NCBI RefSeq assembly: GCF_022427145.1
Contig: NZ_JAKSXN010000013.1
Span: 1-64,000 of the forward strand
DNA: 64,000 nucleotides
Source: Paenibacillus timonensis
GTDB taxonomy: Bacteria > Bacillota > Bacilli > Paenibacillales > Paenibacillaceae
Direction of reading: 5' to 3'
Of this stretch, positions 52,569-61,366 are shown in pieces. Numbering within the stretch: position 1 is the stretch's first letter; every line of letters starts with the position of its first letter. The notes under the pieces are model-generated. The model was not told the origin of the DNA. It saw nothing but the letters and a program-made list of their open reading frames with translations, and did no database searches. The position numbers and the translations under genes were made by a program.

Positions 52569-53201
52569 TTACCACACCGTTACGTTAGAGCTTCCGCTGC
52601 TCTGATAGCCTTCCGTCGCCAGGACCTGATAAGCCCAACTGCTCCCCAAGTTCATGCCTTTGCTCTTCCAAGCGTTCACGTGATTGCTGAAAGTGATCGC
52701 GACGTTGTTGCCGGTTGGTCTTTTGGATTGCCGGACGCTCCAGAACTGTTGGAACGTTTGTGTGCCGTCGATCGAAGGCGCATTGTAGCGCATCGTCGTA
52801 TAGATGTCGTAGGTGCCCCCGTCGCTGGTCACCGTGCCTTTATGGGTGCCGGTCGGCCGGTACGTGCCCCAACTGTCGACGACGTAATATTCGATCAGCG
52901 AGTTTCTTGTCCATCCGTAAAGCGTTAAATAGCCATTTCCCGAAGGAGCCCATACGCCGGCATTGTAATTGATCGTCCGATTGGGTGAACCGACGCTCCA
53001 GCCTTTGCCGACCACGAAATTGCCGGTATTGTACCAATTGACGCTGTAATTGCCTCCGGCCCCGTTTACCGCATTCACCGTCCCGCCGCCATCCGTCCAA
53101 TTTTGCCAATAATCCGTTGCTGCATTAGAGGTCGCCCCAAACAAACCGAAACTCATCGAAGCCGCCAGGAGTAATGTAAACACTTTCTTTTTCAACTTCA
53201 T
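52569..53201 (-). CDS. xynA: Secreted GH11 endo-1,4-beta-xylanase
   Basis: A 210-residue secreted xylanase. Signal peptide at 1-28 ([21 protein letters not shown]); mature beta-jelly-roll starting [12 protein letters not shown]. Nucleophile Glu104 in [13 protein letters not shown] and acid/base Glu197 in [21 protein letters not shown]-like and RPTGTHKG thumb are GH11 hallmarks. It is very similar in length to Bacillus XynA. ATG 53201 with GAGGAGG at 8 bp. The upstream -10 is overlapped by a cre-like site, so glucose repression through CcpA is expected. Confidence 0.93.
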   Translation of the reverse strand: MKLKKKVFTLLLAASMSFGLFGATSNAATDYWQNWTDGGGTVNAVNGAGGNYSVNWYNTGNFVVGKGWSVGSPNRTINYNAGVWAPSGNGYLTLYGWTRNSLIEYYVVDSWGTYRPTGTHKGTVTSDGGTYDIYTTMRYNAPSIDGTQTFQQFWSVRQSKRPTGNNVAITFSNHVNAWKSKGMNLGSSWAYQVLATEGYQSSGSSNVTVW

Positions 53202-53356
53202 GATCAATTCCTCCTCAGAACTCTTTTTTTAGAAAAGTCATTCGTTCCCGCTCCCTGCTTCTGCTTCATACCGAGATGCGACTTTGCTTTTGTGGGGCAT
53301 CACCTACCCTGTGTCATAATCTAGAAACATTTAACTATCACCCCCTTTGTTAGAAA

Positions 53357-53380
53357 ATTATAGAAGGTAAGCGCATACAT
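53357..53380 (-). promoter_or_regulatory. Xylanase promoter -10 with cre-like site
   Basis: On the minus strand TATAAT (53357-53362) is about 155 bp before the xylanase ATG. On the plus strand AGGTAAGCGCATACAT (53365-53380) matches the CcpA consensus WTGNAARCGNWWWCAW at 15 of 16 positions and would block the promoter. The rest of 53202-53450 holds only AT-rich leader and an SD. Confidence 0.65.
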
Positions 53381-53453
53381 TTCACTTCGCAAATTAAAGG
53401 TTTTACCTTGTTTTTTACATAGAATGATAGAATCGTGAGGGATGGAAAATCAT

Positions 53454-54165
53454 AACCACCCGTCCAACGGGTGGTTTGCTCTTGGGGTATAACCCCCTGT
53501 TGCCAAACTGCGCCTAAAGACGCTAGCCTGACAATAAAATTGTTCAGGCTCAGTGTATTTTGTCACCTTCACTTACCAGTTAAACTGGTTTACTTCTTCT
53601 TGCCACCGTTACTGCTGAACGGATCTTCATATTCTTTTACACTCAGCTTATCCATCGCCTGGTCGTGTACTTCTTGTTCACGAATATACTTTGCTACGGT
53701 AGCTTCATTCAGTCCCACTGTACTCACATAATATCCCTCCGCCCAAAATTTTCGGTTCCCGTATTTATACTTTAATTGGGCATGTTTCTCAAAGATCATG
53801 AGGGAACTTTTTCCCTTCAGATATCCCATGAAAGATGACACGGATATCTTTGGTGGAATGGCTACCAACATGTGTACATGATCCGGCATCATATGACCTT
53901 CTAGAATCTCCACGCCTTTATACTTACATAGACGTTTGAAAATTTCGATCAAGTCTTTCCTCACTTGATTATAGATTTCTTTCCGTCTATACTTCGGGGT
54001 GAACACAATATGGTATTTGCACATCCACTTTGTGTGAGCAAGACTGTAGTTCTTGTTTGCCATCTAAGACCATTCCTTTCATTGAGCCTGAACATCTCAA
54101 TTTTATCGGGATGGTCTTGTTGGTCAAACCCTCGTTCCCTCCACCCGCATAGCGGGTGGTTTTTT
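53454..54165 (-). mobile_element. IS200-type insertion sequence (tnpA only)
   Basis: About 700 bp bounded by subterminal hairpins AACCACCCG/CGGGTGGTT (53454-53476) and CCACCCGC/GCGGGTGG (54141-54159). It carries only a Y1 transposase, no tnpB. As expected for IS200/IS605 there are no terminal inverted repeats or target duplications visible. It lies just upstream of the xylanase promoter. Confidence 0.82.
53590..54063 (-). CDS. tnpA: IS200/IS605-family Y1 transposase TnpA
   Basis: A 157-residue HUH transposase. Start MCKYHIVFTPKYRRKEIY, the HUH motif PDHVHML, and the nucleophile Tyr in GLNEATVAKYIREQE. Complete length for TnpA; single-strand transposition through the flanking hairpins. Inverted copies of GTTCAGGCTCA in the leader (54083-54105) and beyond the stop (53535-53552) could base-pair and limit expression, as in IS200. 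Confidence 0.92.
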   Translation of the reverse strand: MANKNYSLAHTKWMCKYHIVFTPKYRRKEIYNQVRKDLIEIFKRLCKYKGVEILEGHMMPDHVHMLVAIPPKISVSSFMGYLKGKSSLMIFEKHAQLKYKYGNRKFWAEGYYVSTVGLNEATVAKYIREQEVHDQAMDKLSVKEYEDPFSSNGGKKK

Positions 54166-54204
54166 GTTTCGCACGCTTCGCGTACTCAACTGGCTAAAGC
54201 CTAA

Positions 54205-54232
54205 ATAAAAAAACGACCCCATTGGGGCCGTC
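54205..54232 (-). terminator. Terminator of acetate symporter operon
   Basis: GACGGCCCC and GGGGTCGTTTTTTT on the minus strand, 36 bp after the symporter stop. Confidence 0.85.
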
Positions 54233-54267
54233 TGATTGGTTAGCATTCTTATGAGGGTTGCCGCACA

Positions 54268-55782
54268 TTAAACCCCGGTATTCGCCTTGACGAGAACCTC
54301 GGCATATTTCGCCTCGTCCTTGCTGCGGGAAAGGAGGGTCCCGACAAATGCGGCAAGAAAGCCCAGCGGAATCGAAATGATCCCTGGATTCGTCATCGGG
54401 AAAATCGCCGTTCCGGTCAAGATCGCCTTGCCCGGTTCCGGGTCCCATACGTTCGGACTTAAGGCTACGAGAATAACCGTGCTGAACAAGCCGACCAGCA
54501 TGCCGGAGATCGCTCCCGTGCGGTTGAATCTTCGCCAGAACACGGTGAACAGGATGATCGGCAGGTTGGCGCTTGCCGCGACCGCGAAAGCTAACGAGAC
54601 GAGGAAAGCCACATTCATCTTCTGGGCGAACAAGGCGAGCAGGATCGATATGATCGATACACCGATCGAAGCCCAGCGAGCCATGCGCAGCTGCTCTCGT
54701 TCGGTCGCGTTGCCTCGGCGGACGATCTGGCCATAGAAGTCGTGCGCGAAGGCCGACGCGGCGGACAGAACGAGGCCGGTAACGACGGCCAGGATCGTCG
54801 CGAACGCCACCGCCGAGATGAAGGCGAACAGGAAGTCGCCGCCAAGCGCCTTGGCCAGCAGCGGAGCGGCCATATTGCCGGCCTTGTCGACGGCCGTGAT
54901 CTCCCCGGTTCCAACGAACGCGGCGGCTCCGAAGCCGAGGAAGATGGTCATGACATAGAAGATGCCGATGATCCAAGTCGCGTAGACGACGGAGCTGCGG
55001 GCGGTACGAGCATCCTTAACCGTAAAGAAACGGGTCAAAATATGCGGCAGCCCGGCGGTCCCCAGCACCAGCGCCAGGTTGAGCGATAACGTCTCCAAGG
55101 GGACCTTGTACTTGTTGCCCGGATTCAGGTAGTTCTCCATCAATGGCGTCGCCGTTTTCATTTGCTCGAACATACCCGTCAAGCTGAAATCGAACTTTGC
55201 AAAGACCATCAGCGAGATGACGAAGGTACCGCCCATCAGCAAAATCGCTTTGGTGATCTGCACCCAGCTCGTGGCGTGCATCCCGCCGAACACGACGTAT
55301 ACGGTCATAAGCACCCCGACGATCAGCACCGACGTAACGTAATCGAGTCCAAGCAGGAGCTTGATCAGCGCCCCCGCTCCAACGAGCTGCGCAATCATGT
55401 AGAAGATCGAGATCGCAATCGTATTCAGCGCCGCGAACCCGCGAACCTCTTTGTTGGCAAAGCGGGCGGCAATCATGTCGGCTACCGTATATTTGCCCAA
55501 ATTACGGAGCGGCTCGGCAACGAGGTACAGCACGACGAGGTAGGCAACCAGAAACCCGATGCTGTAGAAGAAGCCGTCGAAGCCAACCAAGGCAATCGAC
55601 CCGGCGATGCCGAGAAACGACGCGGCCGACATATAGTCGCCGGCGATGGCGGTCCCGTTCTGCCAGCCCTTCAGCCCGCCGCCGGCCGTGTAGAATTCGC
55701 TGGTGTTGTTCGTTTTTTTGGCGGCAAAATAAGTAATGACCAACGTCAGCACCACAATCGCGCAAAATAAGGTGAACGCCAT
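54268..55782 (-). CDS. actP: Cation/acetate symporter (SSS family, ActP-like)
   Basis: A 504-residue membrane protein with about 13 helices of the sodium:solute symporter fold. Conserved segments: TAGGGLKGWQNGTAIAGDYM, GYVADMIAARF-like TVADMIAARFANKEVRG, TAGLPHILTRFFTV, and ASANLPIILFTVFWRRF. It likely takes up acetate or other short acids. It starts 5 bp after its DUF485 partner, the yjcH-actP order of many bacteria. A cre-like site lies upstream of the pair. Confidence 0.87.
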   Translation of the reverse strand: MAFTLFCAIVVLTLVITYFAAKKTNNTSEFYTAGGGLKGWQNGTAIAGDYMSAASFLGIAGSIALVGFDGFFYSIGFLVAYLVVLYLVAEPLRNLGKYTVADMIAARFANKEVRGFAALNTIAISIFYMIAQLVGAGALIKLLLGLDYVTSVLIVGVLMTVYVVFGGMHATSWVQITKAILLMGGTFVISLMVFAKFDFSLTGMFEQMKTATPLMENYLNPGNKYKVPLETLSLNLALVLGTAGLPHILTRFFTVKDARTARSSVVYATWIIGIFYVMTIFLGFGAAAFVGTGEITAVDKAGNMAAPLLAKALGGDFLFAFISAVAFATILAVVTGLVLSAASAFAHDFYGQIVRRGNATEREQLRMARWASIGVSIISILLALFAQKMNVAFLVSLAFAVAASANLPIILFTVFWRRFNRTGAISGMLVGLFSTVILVALSPNVWDPEPGKAILTGTAIFPMTNPGIISIPLGFLAAFVGTLLSRSKDEAKYAEVLVKANTGV

Positions 55783-55787
55783 GATCG

Positions 55788-56120
55788 TTACGCCCCCATT
55801 TCCCGCCGAATTTCGTCCACTAACCGGTCAAAGCGCCGCGAAACGCGGGAGTAAAGGATACACAGCACCCACGTCATGACAAACTGGGCGAACGCGAACA
55901 TCCAGGCCCAGGAAATCGGGCCGATCGCCGGTCGATTCAGCACCTCCGAATACGAAGTCATGACCGGAAGCGCAAAGTAAAACAGCAGAAAAAACACGGT
56001 TAGCGGGATAATGAATCTTTTCTTGCGGGAGATCAGCGTCTTGAACTTCGCGGAATGCAACACCTCGGTGTAGCTTTTCCCTTTTCCGGCTTTTGTAGCT
56101 TTCGCACCTTTCGCACCCAT
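55788..56120 (-). CDS. DUF485 membrane protein (YjcH-like)
   Basis: A 110-residue membrane protein: basic N-terminus, FIIPLTVFFLLFYFALPVM, and SWAWMFAFAQFVMTWVLCIL. The family accompanies acetate symporters and may assist or modulate them. ATG 56120 with GGAGGGG at 5 bp. Co-transcribed with actP. Confidence 0.87.
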   Translation of the reverse strand: MGAKGAKATKAGKGKSYTEVLHSAKFKTLISRKKRFIIPLTVFFLLFYFALPVMTSYSEVLNRPAIGPISWAWMFAFAQFVMTWVLCILYSRVSRRFDRLVDEIRREMGA

Positions 56121-56161
56121 ACGTTCCCCTCCAATCATGAACTTTGAAGATCACCCAATAT

Positions 56162-56177
56162 ATGTAAGCGTTTCGAA
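56162..56177. promoter_or_regulatory. cre-like site upstream of DUF485-actP
   Basis: ATGTAAGCGTTTCGAA matches the CcpA consensus at 14 of 16 positions, 42 bp before the DUF485 start. Carbon-catabolite control of acetate uptake is expected. Confidence 0.5.
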
Positions 56178-56301
56178 TTCATTTTATGCAGGGGATGGCT
56201 TGCGAATGTTCAAATTTTAACCTTTCGGCAGTTTCATAGATTGAGCGTAGAGCGGCTCAGACGTTTCGTATCTTTCACAGCCCTTCCCACTTTGGGGTAC
56301 T

Positions 56302-56328
56302 CCTTCAGATATGTAAACATACCGAAGG
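56302..56328. other. Hairpin or operator after LacI gene
   Basis: CCTTC-AGA-TATGT-AA-ACATA-CC-GAAGG forms nested inverted repeats 37 bp after the LacI stop. It could be a weak terminator or an operator; no T tract. Confidence 0.4.
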
Positions 56329-56364
56329 AAACCGCTGGAATCCCCCCCTTGGGCCCGATCACGT

Positions 56365-57417
56365 TCAATTGATTTTGAAAGATTCCCGGAGCAATAAAGC
56401 GCCGTGTATCATCGTTTTCTCGAAGGGGCGATCCGGGTCCGCCAGCCGTTGGAACAAGATCTCGACCGCCCGCCTTCCCAACGTCTCGTTCGGAACATGA
56501 ATCGTGCTCAAGGACGGAAGGGCCGGGTCCCGTTCTTCGTCCGTGTGGTCGAAGCCTGTCACCGCCACTTCCTCCGGCACTTTAACGCCGTTGACGATCA
56601 ATGATTTTAGAATAAGGTAAGCAAAAAAGTCGTTCCCGCAAACAAAAGCCGAAGGGAGCTTCCGATTCGCGGCGAGTTGGGGAATTTCCCGATCGACGAT
56701 AAGGTAAGCGTCCTCCTCCAATTGGAGAAACGGATCTTCTTCCTGCGCCGGAACCGGCACCCCCGCCTCCTCCATCGCAATGCGATAGCCGAGCCAACGG
56801 TCGTGGAAGCTGCGGGAATATCCCGGGCTTCCGGCAAAGCGAAGGTCACGGCGGCCCGATTGAAGGACGAGCGAAGTCATCTGCCTCATACTGTCGTAAT
56901 TATTCATGAACACCGAGTCGGAAGGAATGAGCGTGTCCTCATGATCGACAAGCACGAACGGAATGCGCAAATTCCGGATCTCGAGAAGCAACGGAGTCGC
57001 AATATACCCGATCCCGATCAAACCCAGTACGCCCTTCGGGTTTATGCTCTTGAGCGAGCGATCCGAATACCCTTCGGTCACCATCATGACACCAAGCTCG
57101 CGTTCCGCTAAAGCGGCGGTGACGCCGTCGATGATTCGGCCCCAGAACAGCGATTCCCGGCTTTGGAACCGAACATTTGGCATCAGGATGATCACCGTGC
57201 CCTTGGAAAGCGAAGTTTCGTCCCTCAAGTCCGGTCTTCCGGCGTTATCCTTCAGGGGAGACTGGGTTCTCCAGGAATAGCCCAGTTCATTCGCGGCCTG
57301 CACGATTCTCATCCTGGTTTCCTCGGAGACTCCGGGTTTGCCGGACAGCGCCTGGGACACGGCAAATTTGGACACGCCCACTTTTTCGGCAATCTGCTGC
57401 ATGGTCACTTTCTTCAA
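56365..57417 (-). CDS. LacI-family regulator of mannan/Opp locus
   Basis: A 350-residue LacI regulator: MQQIAEKVGVSKFAVSQALS helix-turn-helix, long linker, effector domain. It follows the GH113 gene by 78 bp in the same direction, and that gap has a TTGACT ... TACAAT pair (21 bp apart, doubtful). Flanking that gap TTGACTTCTC and GAGAAGTTGA form a spaced inverted repeat that may be its operator. Likely controls the glycosidase/transporter genes upstream. Confidence 0.85.
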   Translation of the reverse strand: MKKVTMQQIAEKVGVSKFAVSQALSGKPGVSEETRMRIVQAANELGYSWRTQSPLKDNAGRPDLRDETSLSKGTVIILMPNVRFQSRESLFWGRIIDGVTAALAERELGVMMVTEGYSDRSLKSINPKGVLGLIGIGYIATPLLLEIRNLRIPFVLVDHEDTLIPSDSVFMNNYDSMRQMTSLVLQSGRRDLRFAGSPGYSRSFHDRWLGYRIAMEEAGVPVPAQEEDPFLQLEEDAYLIVDREIPQLAANRKLPSAFVCGNDFFAYLILKSLIVNGVKVPEEVAVTGFDHTDEERDPALPSLSTIHVPNETLGRRAVEILFQRLADPDRPFEKTMIHGALLLRESFKIN

Positions 57418-57495
57418 TCGAGGTTCCCTCCGTTAAATCAACTTCTCTTATTGTAGCAGAACTATCCCGTTTGAGAAGTCAACGCGAAAGCCACC

Positions 57496-58458
57496 TCACC
57501 GTCTCTTGGCGTACCACTCCTTCACCACTTGCTCGGCCTTCTTGCCGTAGATGTCAAAGCCGGTGTTCGCCGCCGCCGCCTCCAGCGGATAAAGCTTTAC
57601 ACTCCAATCCCACCAGAAAAAGCCGGCGAACCAAGGCTCCTCCCAAAACGTTTTGATCACGGAGCCGTAGAAATTCGCCTGCTCCTCCTCGCTCGCCGGC
57701 AGCTCCCGATGCGAGAAATCCCAAGGCATCATCGCACACCCCAACGCGCTGCGGCAACCGATCTCCAAGAAGGCGATCGGCTTGCCGAATTTGGCATGCA
57801 GCCGCGCCAGCTTATCTCTGACCGGCAGCCAGTTCTCCGCCATCGCCTCCTCGCTGTCCCCGGGACGGCCGGCAACAGGATAATAAGCACTCGTGCCGAT
57901 GACGTCCACCCGATCGAACCAAGCGACCCCCTCCTCCTTGCCGTGATTGGCGTTATAGGTAATCGGGCCGCTGTAGAACTGGCGCACTCGTTCGATGACG
58001 GCGGTCCAATGATCCGTCTTCTTCTCCGTGGCCACCATCTCGCAGCCGATGCAGAACATCTCGCAGCCCAGTTCCTCCGCCAACTCGGCATAGTGGCACA
58101 AAAAGTTGGTGTACGAGCGGAACCACGCAGCCCAATACGGCTGCGCCCCCTCTTCTTCCGGAAACCCGATATGGGCGCGCCAGATGCCGTCCGCCGAATT
58201 GACGACCGGCTTCAGGCATACCTTCAGCCCCAACGCGTGGGCTTGCTTAACGATAAATTCGATATCCCGATCGGTCATCGTGGCGCCGTAATCGAACGGG
58301 ATCTCGGTGGAGTAAATGCTTGGCTGAAGCGTATAAAAGGCCAAGGCAATCCATTCGCTGCCGGTCTCCTTCAGCCGGCGAAGCGAATCCAGCGCATAAG
58401 GCTGGCGGTAGGAGCCGCGCGTACTGTTCCAACCGTAGGTCATTCCTTTAATAAACAT
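57496..58458 (-). CDS. GH113 beta-mannanase-like glycoside hydrolase
   Basis: A 320-residue TIM-barrel enzyme like GH113 1,4-beta-mannanases. FIKGMTYGWNSTRGSY start, CIGCEMVATEKK with probable acid/base Glu140, FLEIGCRS with probable nucleophile Glu232, and FFWWDWSVK near the end. The spacing of the two glutamates agrees with AaManA. There is no signal peptide, so it would cut imported manno-oligosaccharides. Start at 58458 by GAGGGA at 9 bp. It follows oppF by 30 bp in the operon. Confidence 0.83.
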   Translation of the reverse strand: MFIKGMTYGWNSTRGSYRQPYALDSLRRLKETGSEWIALAFYTLQPSIYSTEIPFDYGATMTDRDIEFIVKQAHALGLKVCLKPVVNSADGIWRAHIGFPEEEGAQPYWAAWFRSYTNFLCHYAELAEELGCEMFCIGCEMVATEKKTDHWTAVIERVRQFYSGPITYNANHGKEEGVAWFDRVDVIGTSAYYPVAGRPGDSEEAMAENWLPVRDKLARLHAKFGKPIAFLEIGCRSALGCAMMPWDFSHRELPASEEEQANFYGSVIKTFWEEPWFAGFFWWDWSVKLYPLEAAAANTGFDIYGKKAEQVVKEWYAKRR

Positions 58459-58488
58459 TTCTGTCACTCCCTCATGCTTGCAACTGTC

Positions 58489-59445
58489 TTAATCCACAAG
58501 ATGGCAAGTCGCATAATGCCCTTCGGAAACTTTCTTCCGTTCCGGCTTGGCGTTCCTGCAGGCTTCCGACGCAAAAGGGCAGCGCGGATGGAAGGCGCAC
58601 CCGCTCGGCGGGTGAAGCGGAGACGGGATTTCGCCTTGAATGGATATCATCTTTTGCTTATCCTCCGGACGATCCGGAATCTTTAAGATCGAATTCAGCA
58701 ATACCTGGGTGTACGGATGCGTCGGTTTTCTGAACAATTCGTCCGCCGGCGCCTGCTCGACCACTTCCCCCAAATAAAGAACGGCGATCTCATCGCTCAA
58801 ATATTCGACGACCGCTAGATTATGCGAGATAAAAATGTACGCAAGATTAAATTCCTTCTGCAAATCCCTAAGCAATTGAATGACCTGAACCTGGATGGAC
58901 ACGTCAAGCGCGGACACCGGTTCATCGCAAATCATCAGCTTCGGATTCAGCGACAACGCCCGGGCGATTCCCACGCGCTGAAGCTGCCCCCCCGACAATT
59001 CATGGGGATAGGCATACTGGACTTCATCGGGCAAGCCGACCCGCTCCAACAGCTCAAGCACGCGTTCGCGCCGGCTCGTTTTCGTTCCGATCTGATGGAT
59101 GGCCATCGCGTCTTCAATGGCATCGCTCACCGTCATTCTCGGGTTCAAGCTCGCGTTCGGGTCCTGAAAGATAATCTGCATATCCTTCCGTAAAGGGCGC
59201 AGGTCTTTTTTCTTATATCGGGTGATGTCCGTTCCGTTGAAGATGACTTTGCCCCTGTCGGGATCCAAAAGACGCAACACCAGACGCCCCAGGGTGGATT
59301 TACCCGATCCGCTTTCGCCGACAAGCCCCAAGGTTTTCCCGGATTCCAGGGCAAAAGATACATTCTCGACGGCACGCAGCGCTTTACCCTGCTGACGAAA
59401 GGTTTTCGTGACGTTCTCGATTTGCAGCAACGCTTGATTAGGCAA
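58489..59445 (-). CDS. Oligopeptide-type ABC transporter ATPase (OppF-like)
   Basis: A 318-residue ATPase. Walker A GESGSGKSTLG, signature LSGGQLQRVGIARAL, Walker B LMICDEPVSALDVSI, and the C-terminal Opp-type cysteine region (CAFHPRCPFASEAC) that may bind an iron-sulfur cluster. A TTG start at 59445 is favoured by GAGGAGG at 9 bp, overlapping the OppD gene by 8 bp. Paired with OppD. In this locus it probably imports mannan oligosaccharides, since a GH113 gene follows directly. Confidence 0.85.
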   Translation of the reverse strand: MPNQALLQIENVTKTFRQQGKALRAVENVSFALESGKTLGLVGESGSGKSTLGRLVLRLLDPDRGKVIFNGTDITRYKKKDLRPLRKDMQIIFQDPNASLNPRMTVSDAIEDAMAIHQIGTKTSRRERVLELLERVGLPDEVQYAYPHELSGGQLQRVGIARALSLNPKLMICDEPVSALDVSIQVQVIQLLRDLQKEFNLAYIFISHNLAVVEYLSDEIAVLYLGEVVEQAPADELFRKPTHPYTQVLLNSILKIPDRPEDKQKMISIQGEIPSPLHPPSGCAFHPRCPFASEACRNAKPERKKVSEGHYATCHLVD

Positions 59446-60427
59446 GGGAAACAACCTCCTCGGCATGGTGGCAGGCGATTTGATGGTCTTCGCCGAAATC
59501 GCGAAGCTTGGGCACTTCATGGAGACAGCGGTCTGTCGCAAAAGAGCAGCGCTCGGCAAACGGGCAGCCGCTTGGCGGCTCAGTCAACGCTTTGGCCGCC
59601 CCCGGGATGGGCAGAATCTCTTGACCCTTGTGGCCGACCTCAATAATCGACCGTTTCAAACCGATTGAGTAAGGGTGGGCCGTCCGGCGAATGAAATGAT
59701 CGGTCTTGGCCACCTCCATGATTTGGCCCCCGTACATGACGATGATTTTGTCGCAGAAATTCGTGGCCACCCCAAAGTCGTGCGTCACCATCACTACACT
59801 CATGCCCCGTTTGCGGCGCAATTCCTGCATCAGCGCCAGGATTTGCATTTGGACGGTCACGTCCAGCGCCGTCGTCGGCTCATCGGCAATCAAAAGCTGC
59901 GGTTCGCAGGCCAGTGCTATGGAGATCATGATGCGCTGGCGCATCCCGCCGGAGAACTCATGAGGATAATTGTTAAACCTTGATTTCGGATCGGGAATGC
60001 CCATCTCGTTCAGAAGCTGGAGGGTACGTTCATACGCTTCCTTGCGGCCGGCGTATTGGTGCGTGAGCATCGCTTCCATGATCTGATCTCCGATCCGCAT
60101 GACCGGATTCAAGCTGGTCATCGGATCCTGGAAAATCACGCCGATGTCACGGCCGCGAATATCTTCCAATTGCTTGGGACGCAGCTTCAGCAAGTCTCTC
60201 CCCTGGAATTTCGCCGTTCCTGACGTAATTTTTCCGTTCTCGCGAATCAGGCCCAGCGAGGACATGAGCGTGACGGACTTGCCGGAGCCGCTCTCGCCGA
60301 CGATGCCCAAGGTTTCGTTCTCGTGAATCGAAAAGCTGACGCCGTTGACGGCATATACTTCATCTTCGCTTCTGGCGAACTTGACGTGAAGGTTATCGAT
60401 GTGAAGCAGCGGTTCGCTCATGTTCAT
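59438..60427 (-). CDS. Oligopeptide-type ABC transporter ATPase (OppD-like)
   Basis: A 329-residue ATPase. Walker A GESGSGKSVTL, signature FSGGMRQRIMISIAL, Walker B LLIADEPTTALDVTV, H-loop VTHDFGVA, and the CPFAERCSFATDRC cysteine set at the end. ATG 60427 overlaps the permease stop by 4 bp with AAAGGGGG upstream. Energises the transporter with OppF. Confidence 0.86.
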   Translation of the reverse strand: MNMSEPLLHIDNLHVKFARSEDEVYAVNGVSFSIHENETLGIVGESGSGKSVTLMSSLGLIRENGKITSGTAKFQGRDLLKLRPKQLEDIRGRDIGVIFQDPMTSLNPVMRIGDQIMEAMLTHQYAGRKEAYERTLQLLNEMGIPDPKSRFNNYPHEFSGGMRQRIMISIALACEPQLLIADEPTTALDVTVQMQILALMQELRRKRGMSVVMVTHDFGVATNFCDKIIVMYGGQIMEVAKTDHFIRRTAHPYSIGLKRSIIEVGHKGQEILPIPGAAKALTEPPSGCPFAERCSFATDRCLHEVPKLRDFGEDHQIACHHAEEVVSLA

Positions 60428-61329
60428 TGCCCCCCCTTTGGACTGAATGCTTCCTGCAGACCGTCGGCTACAAAGAGGAAGGATAATAACGTGATCGCGA
60501 AGATGCCCGCCGGAAAATACAACAGCCACGGAAATCCGAGAATGTTCTCGCTGGCTTGGGCAATCATGTTGCCGAAAGACGGAATCGGAGGTTGAAGCCC
60601 CATACCGAAAATACTCAGTCCCGCGATCTGAGTCAGATCGCCGGGGATGCCGAAGGCAAGCGAAACCCCCATGCTGCCGATGACGTTAGGGAACATGTAT
60701 CGTCTTGCGATATGCGCTTGGGACGCGCCCAAAGCGGTTGCCGCTTCCACCATCTCGCTGTTTCGCATGCCGAGGACCAAGCTGCGGATCAGTCTTGCAT
60801 AGCCGGCCCATCCGGGAATACCGATCGCTAAGATCAACGACCAGTACCCGCGGCCCAACAATATGACCAAGATCAAGGCAAACAGAAATCCCGGCAGCGT
60901 CATCATGAAGTCGACGGCGCGCATTACGATCATGTCCACAATCCCGCCGCGCAAGCCGGCCCAGAGCCCCAGGACCACGCCGATCAGAAAACTGACCAAA
61001 GTCGCTCCCACGGCGATAATCAGCGCGCTGCGGATACTGTATAAAATCTGGCTAAACATGTCGTGTCCGACGTTATCCGTGCCGAAAATATGCTGCCAGG
61101 ACGGCCCTTGGTTAATCGCCAAAAAATCGCCCGTTCGATAATCATACGGAGCCACCCAAGGCCCGATGATTCCGGCAAGACAGAAGATAATCACCCATAC
61201 GAGGCCGATGACAGCGAGGCGATGTTTCTTAAAACGTTTCCAACCCTGGTAAAACTCCGATCGGCGGAGATTACTCTTCTCTTTCTTAAGGACAACGTCC
61301 GAATGCGTCCCTGTAACGGTTCTGGCCAA
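60424..61329 (-). CDS. Oligopeptide-type ABC transporter permease (OppC-like)
   Basis: A 301-residue permease with about six helices and the docking loop VEAATALGASQAHIARRYM. Long N-terminal basic segment before the first helix (LAVIGLVWVIIFCLAGIIGP) as in OppC/DppC. Confidence 0.86.
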   Translation of the reverse strand: MARTVTGTHSDVVLKKEKSNLRRSEFYQGWKRFKKHRLAVIGLVWVIIFCLAGIIGPWVAPYDYRTGDFLAINQGPSWQHIFGTDNVGHDMFSQILYSIRSALIIAVGATLVSFLIGVVLGLWAGLRGGIVDMIVMRAVDFMMTLPGFLFALILVILLGRGYWSLILAIGIPGWAGYARLIRSLVLGMRNSEMVEAATALGASQAHIARRYMFPNVIGSMGVSLAFGIPGDLTQIAGLSIFGMGLQPPIPSFGNMIAQASENILGFPWLLYFPAGIFAITLLSFLFVADGLQEAFSPKGGQ

Positions 61330-61366
61330 TGGCGCCCCCTCCTTGATCGCTTACTGTTCTGCCCTC

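Noticed and set aside
57529-58686. 385-residue open frame antisense to the GH113 gene
   Set aside because: Arg/Leu/His-rich shadow, crosses the end of the OppF-like gene, no start signal.
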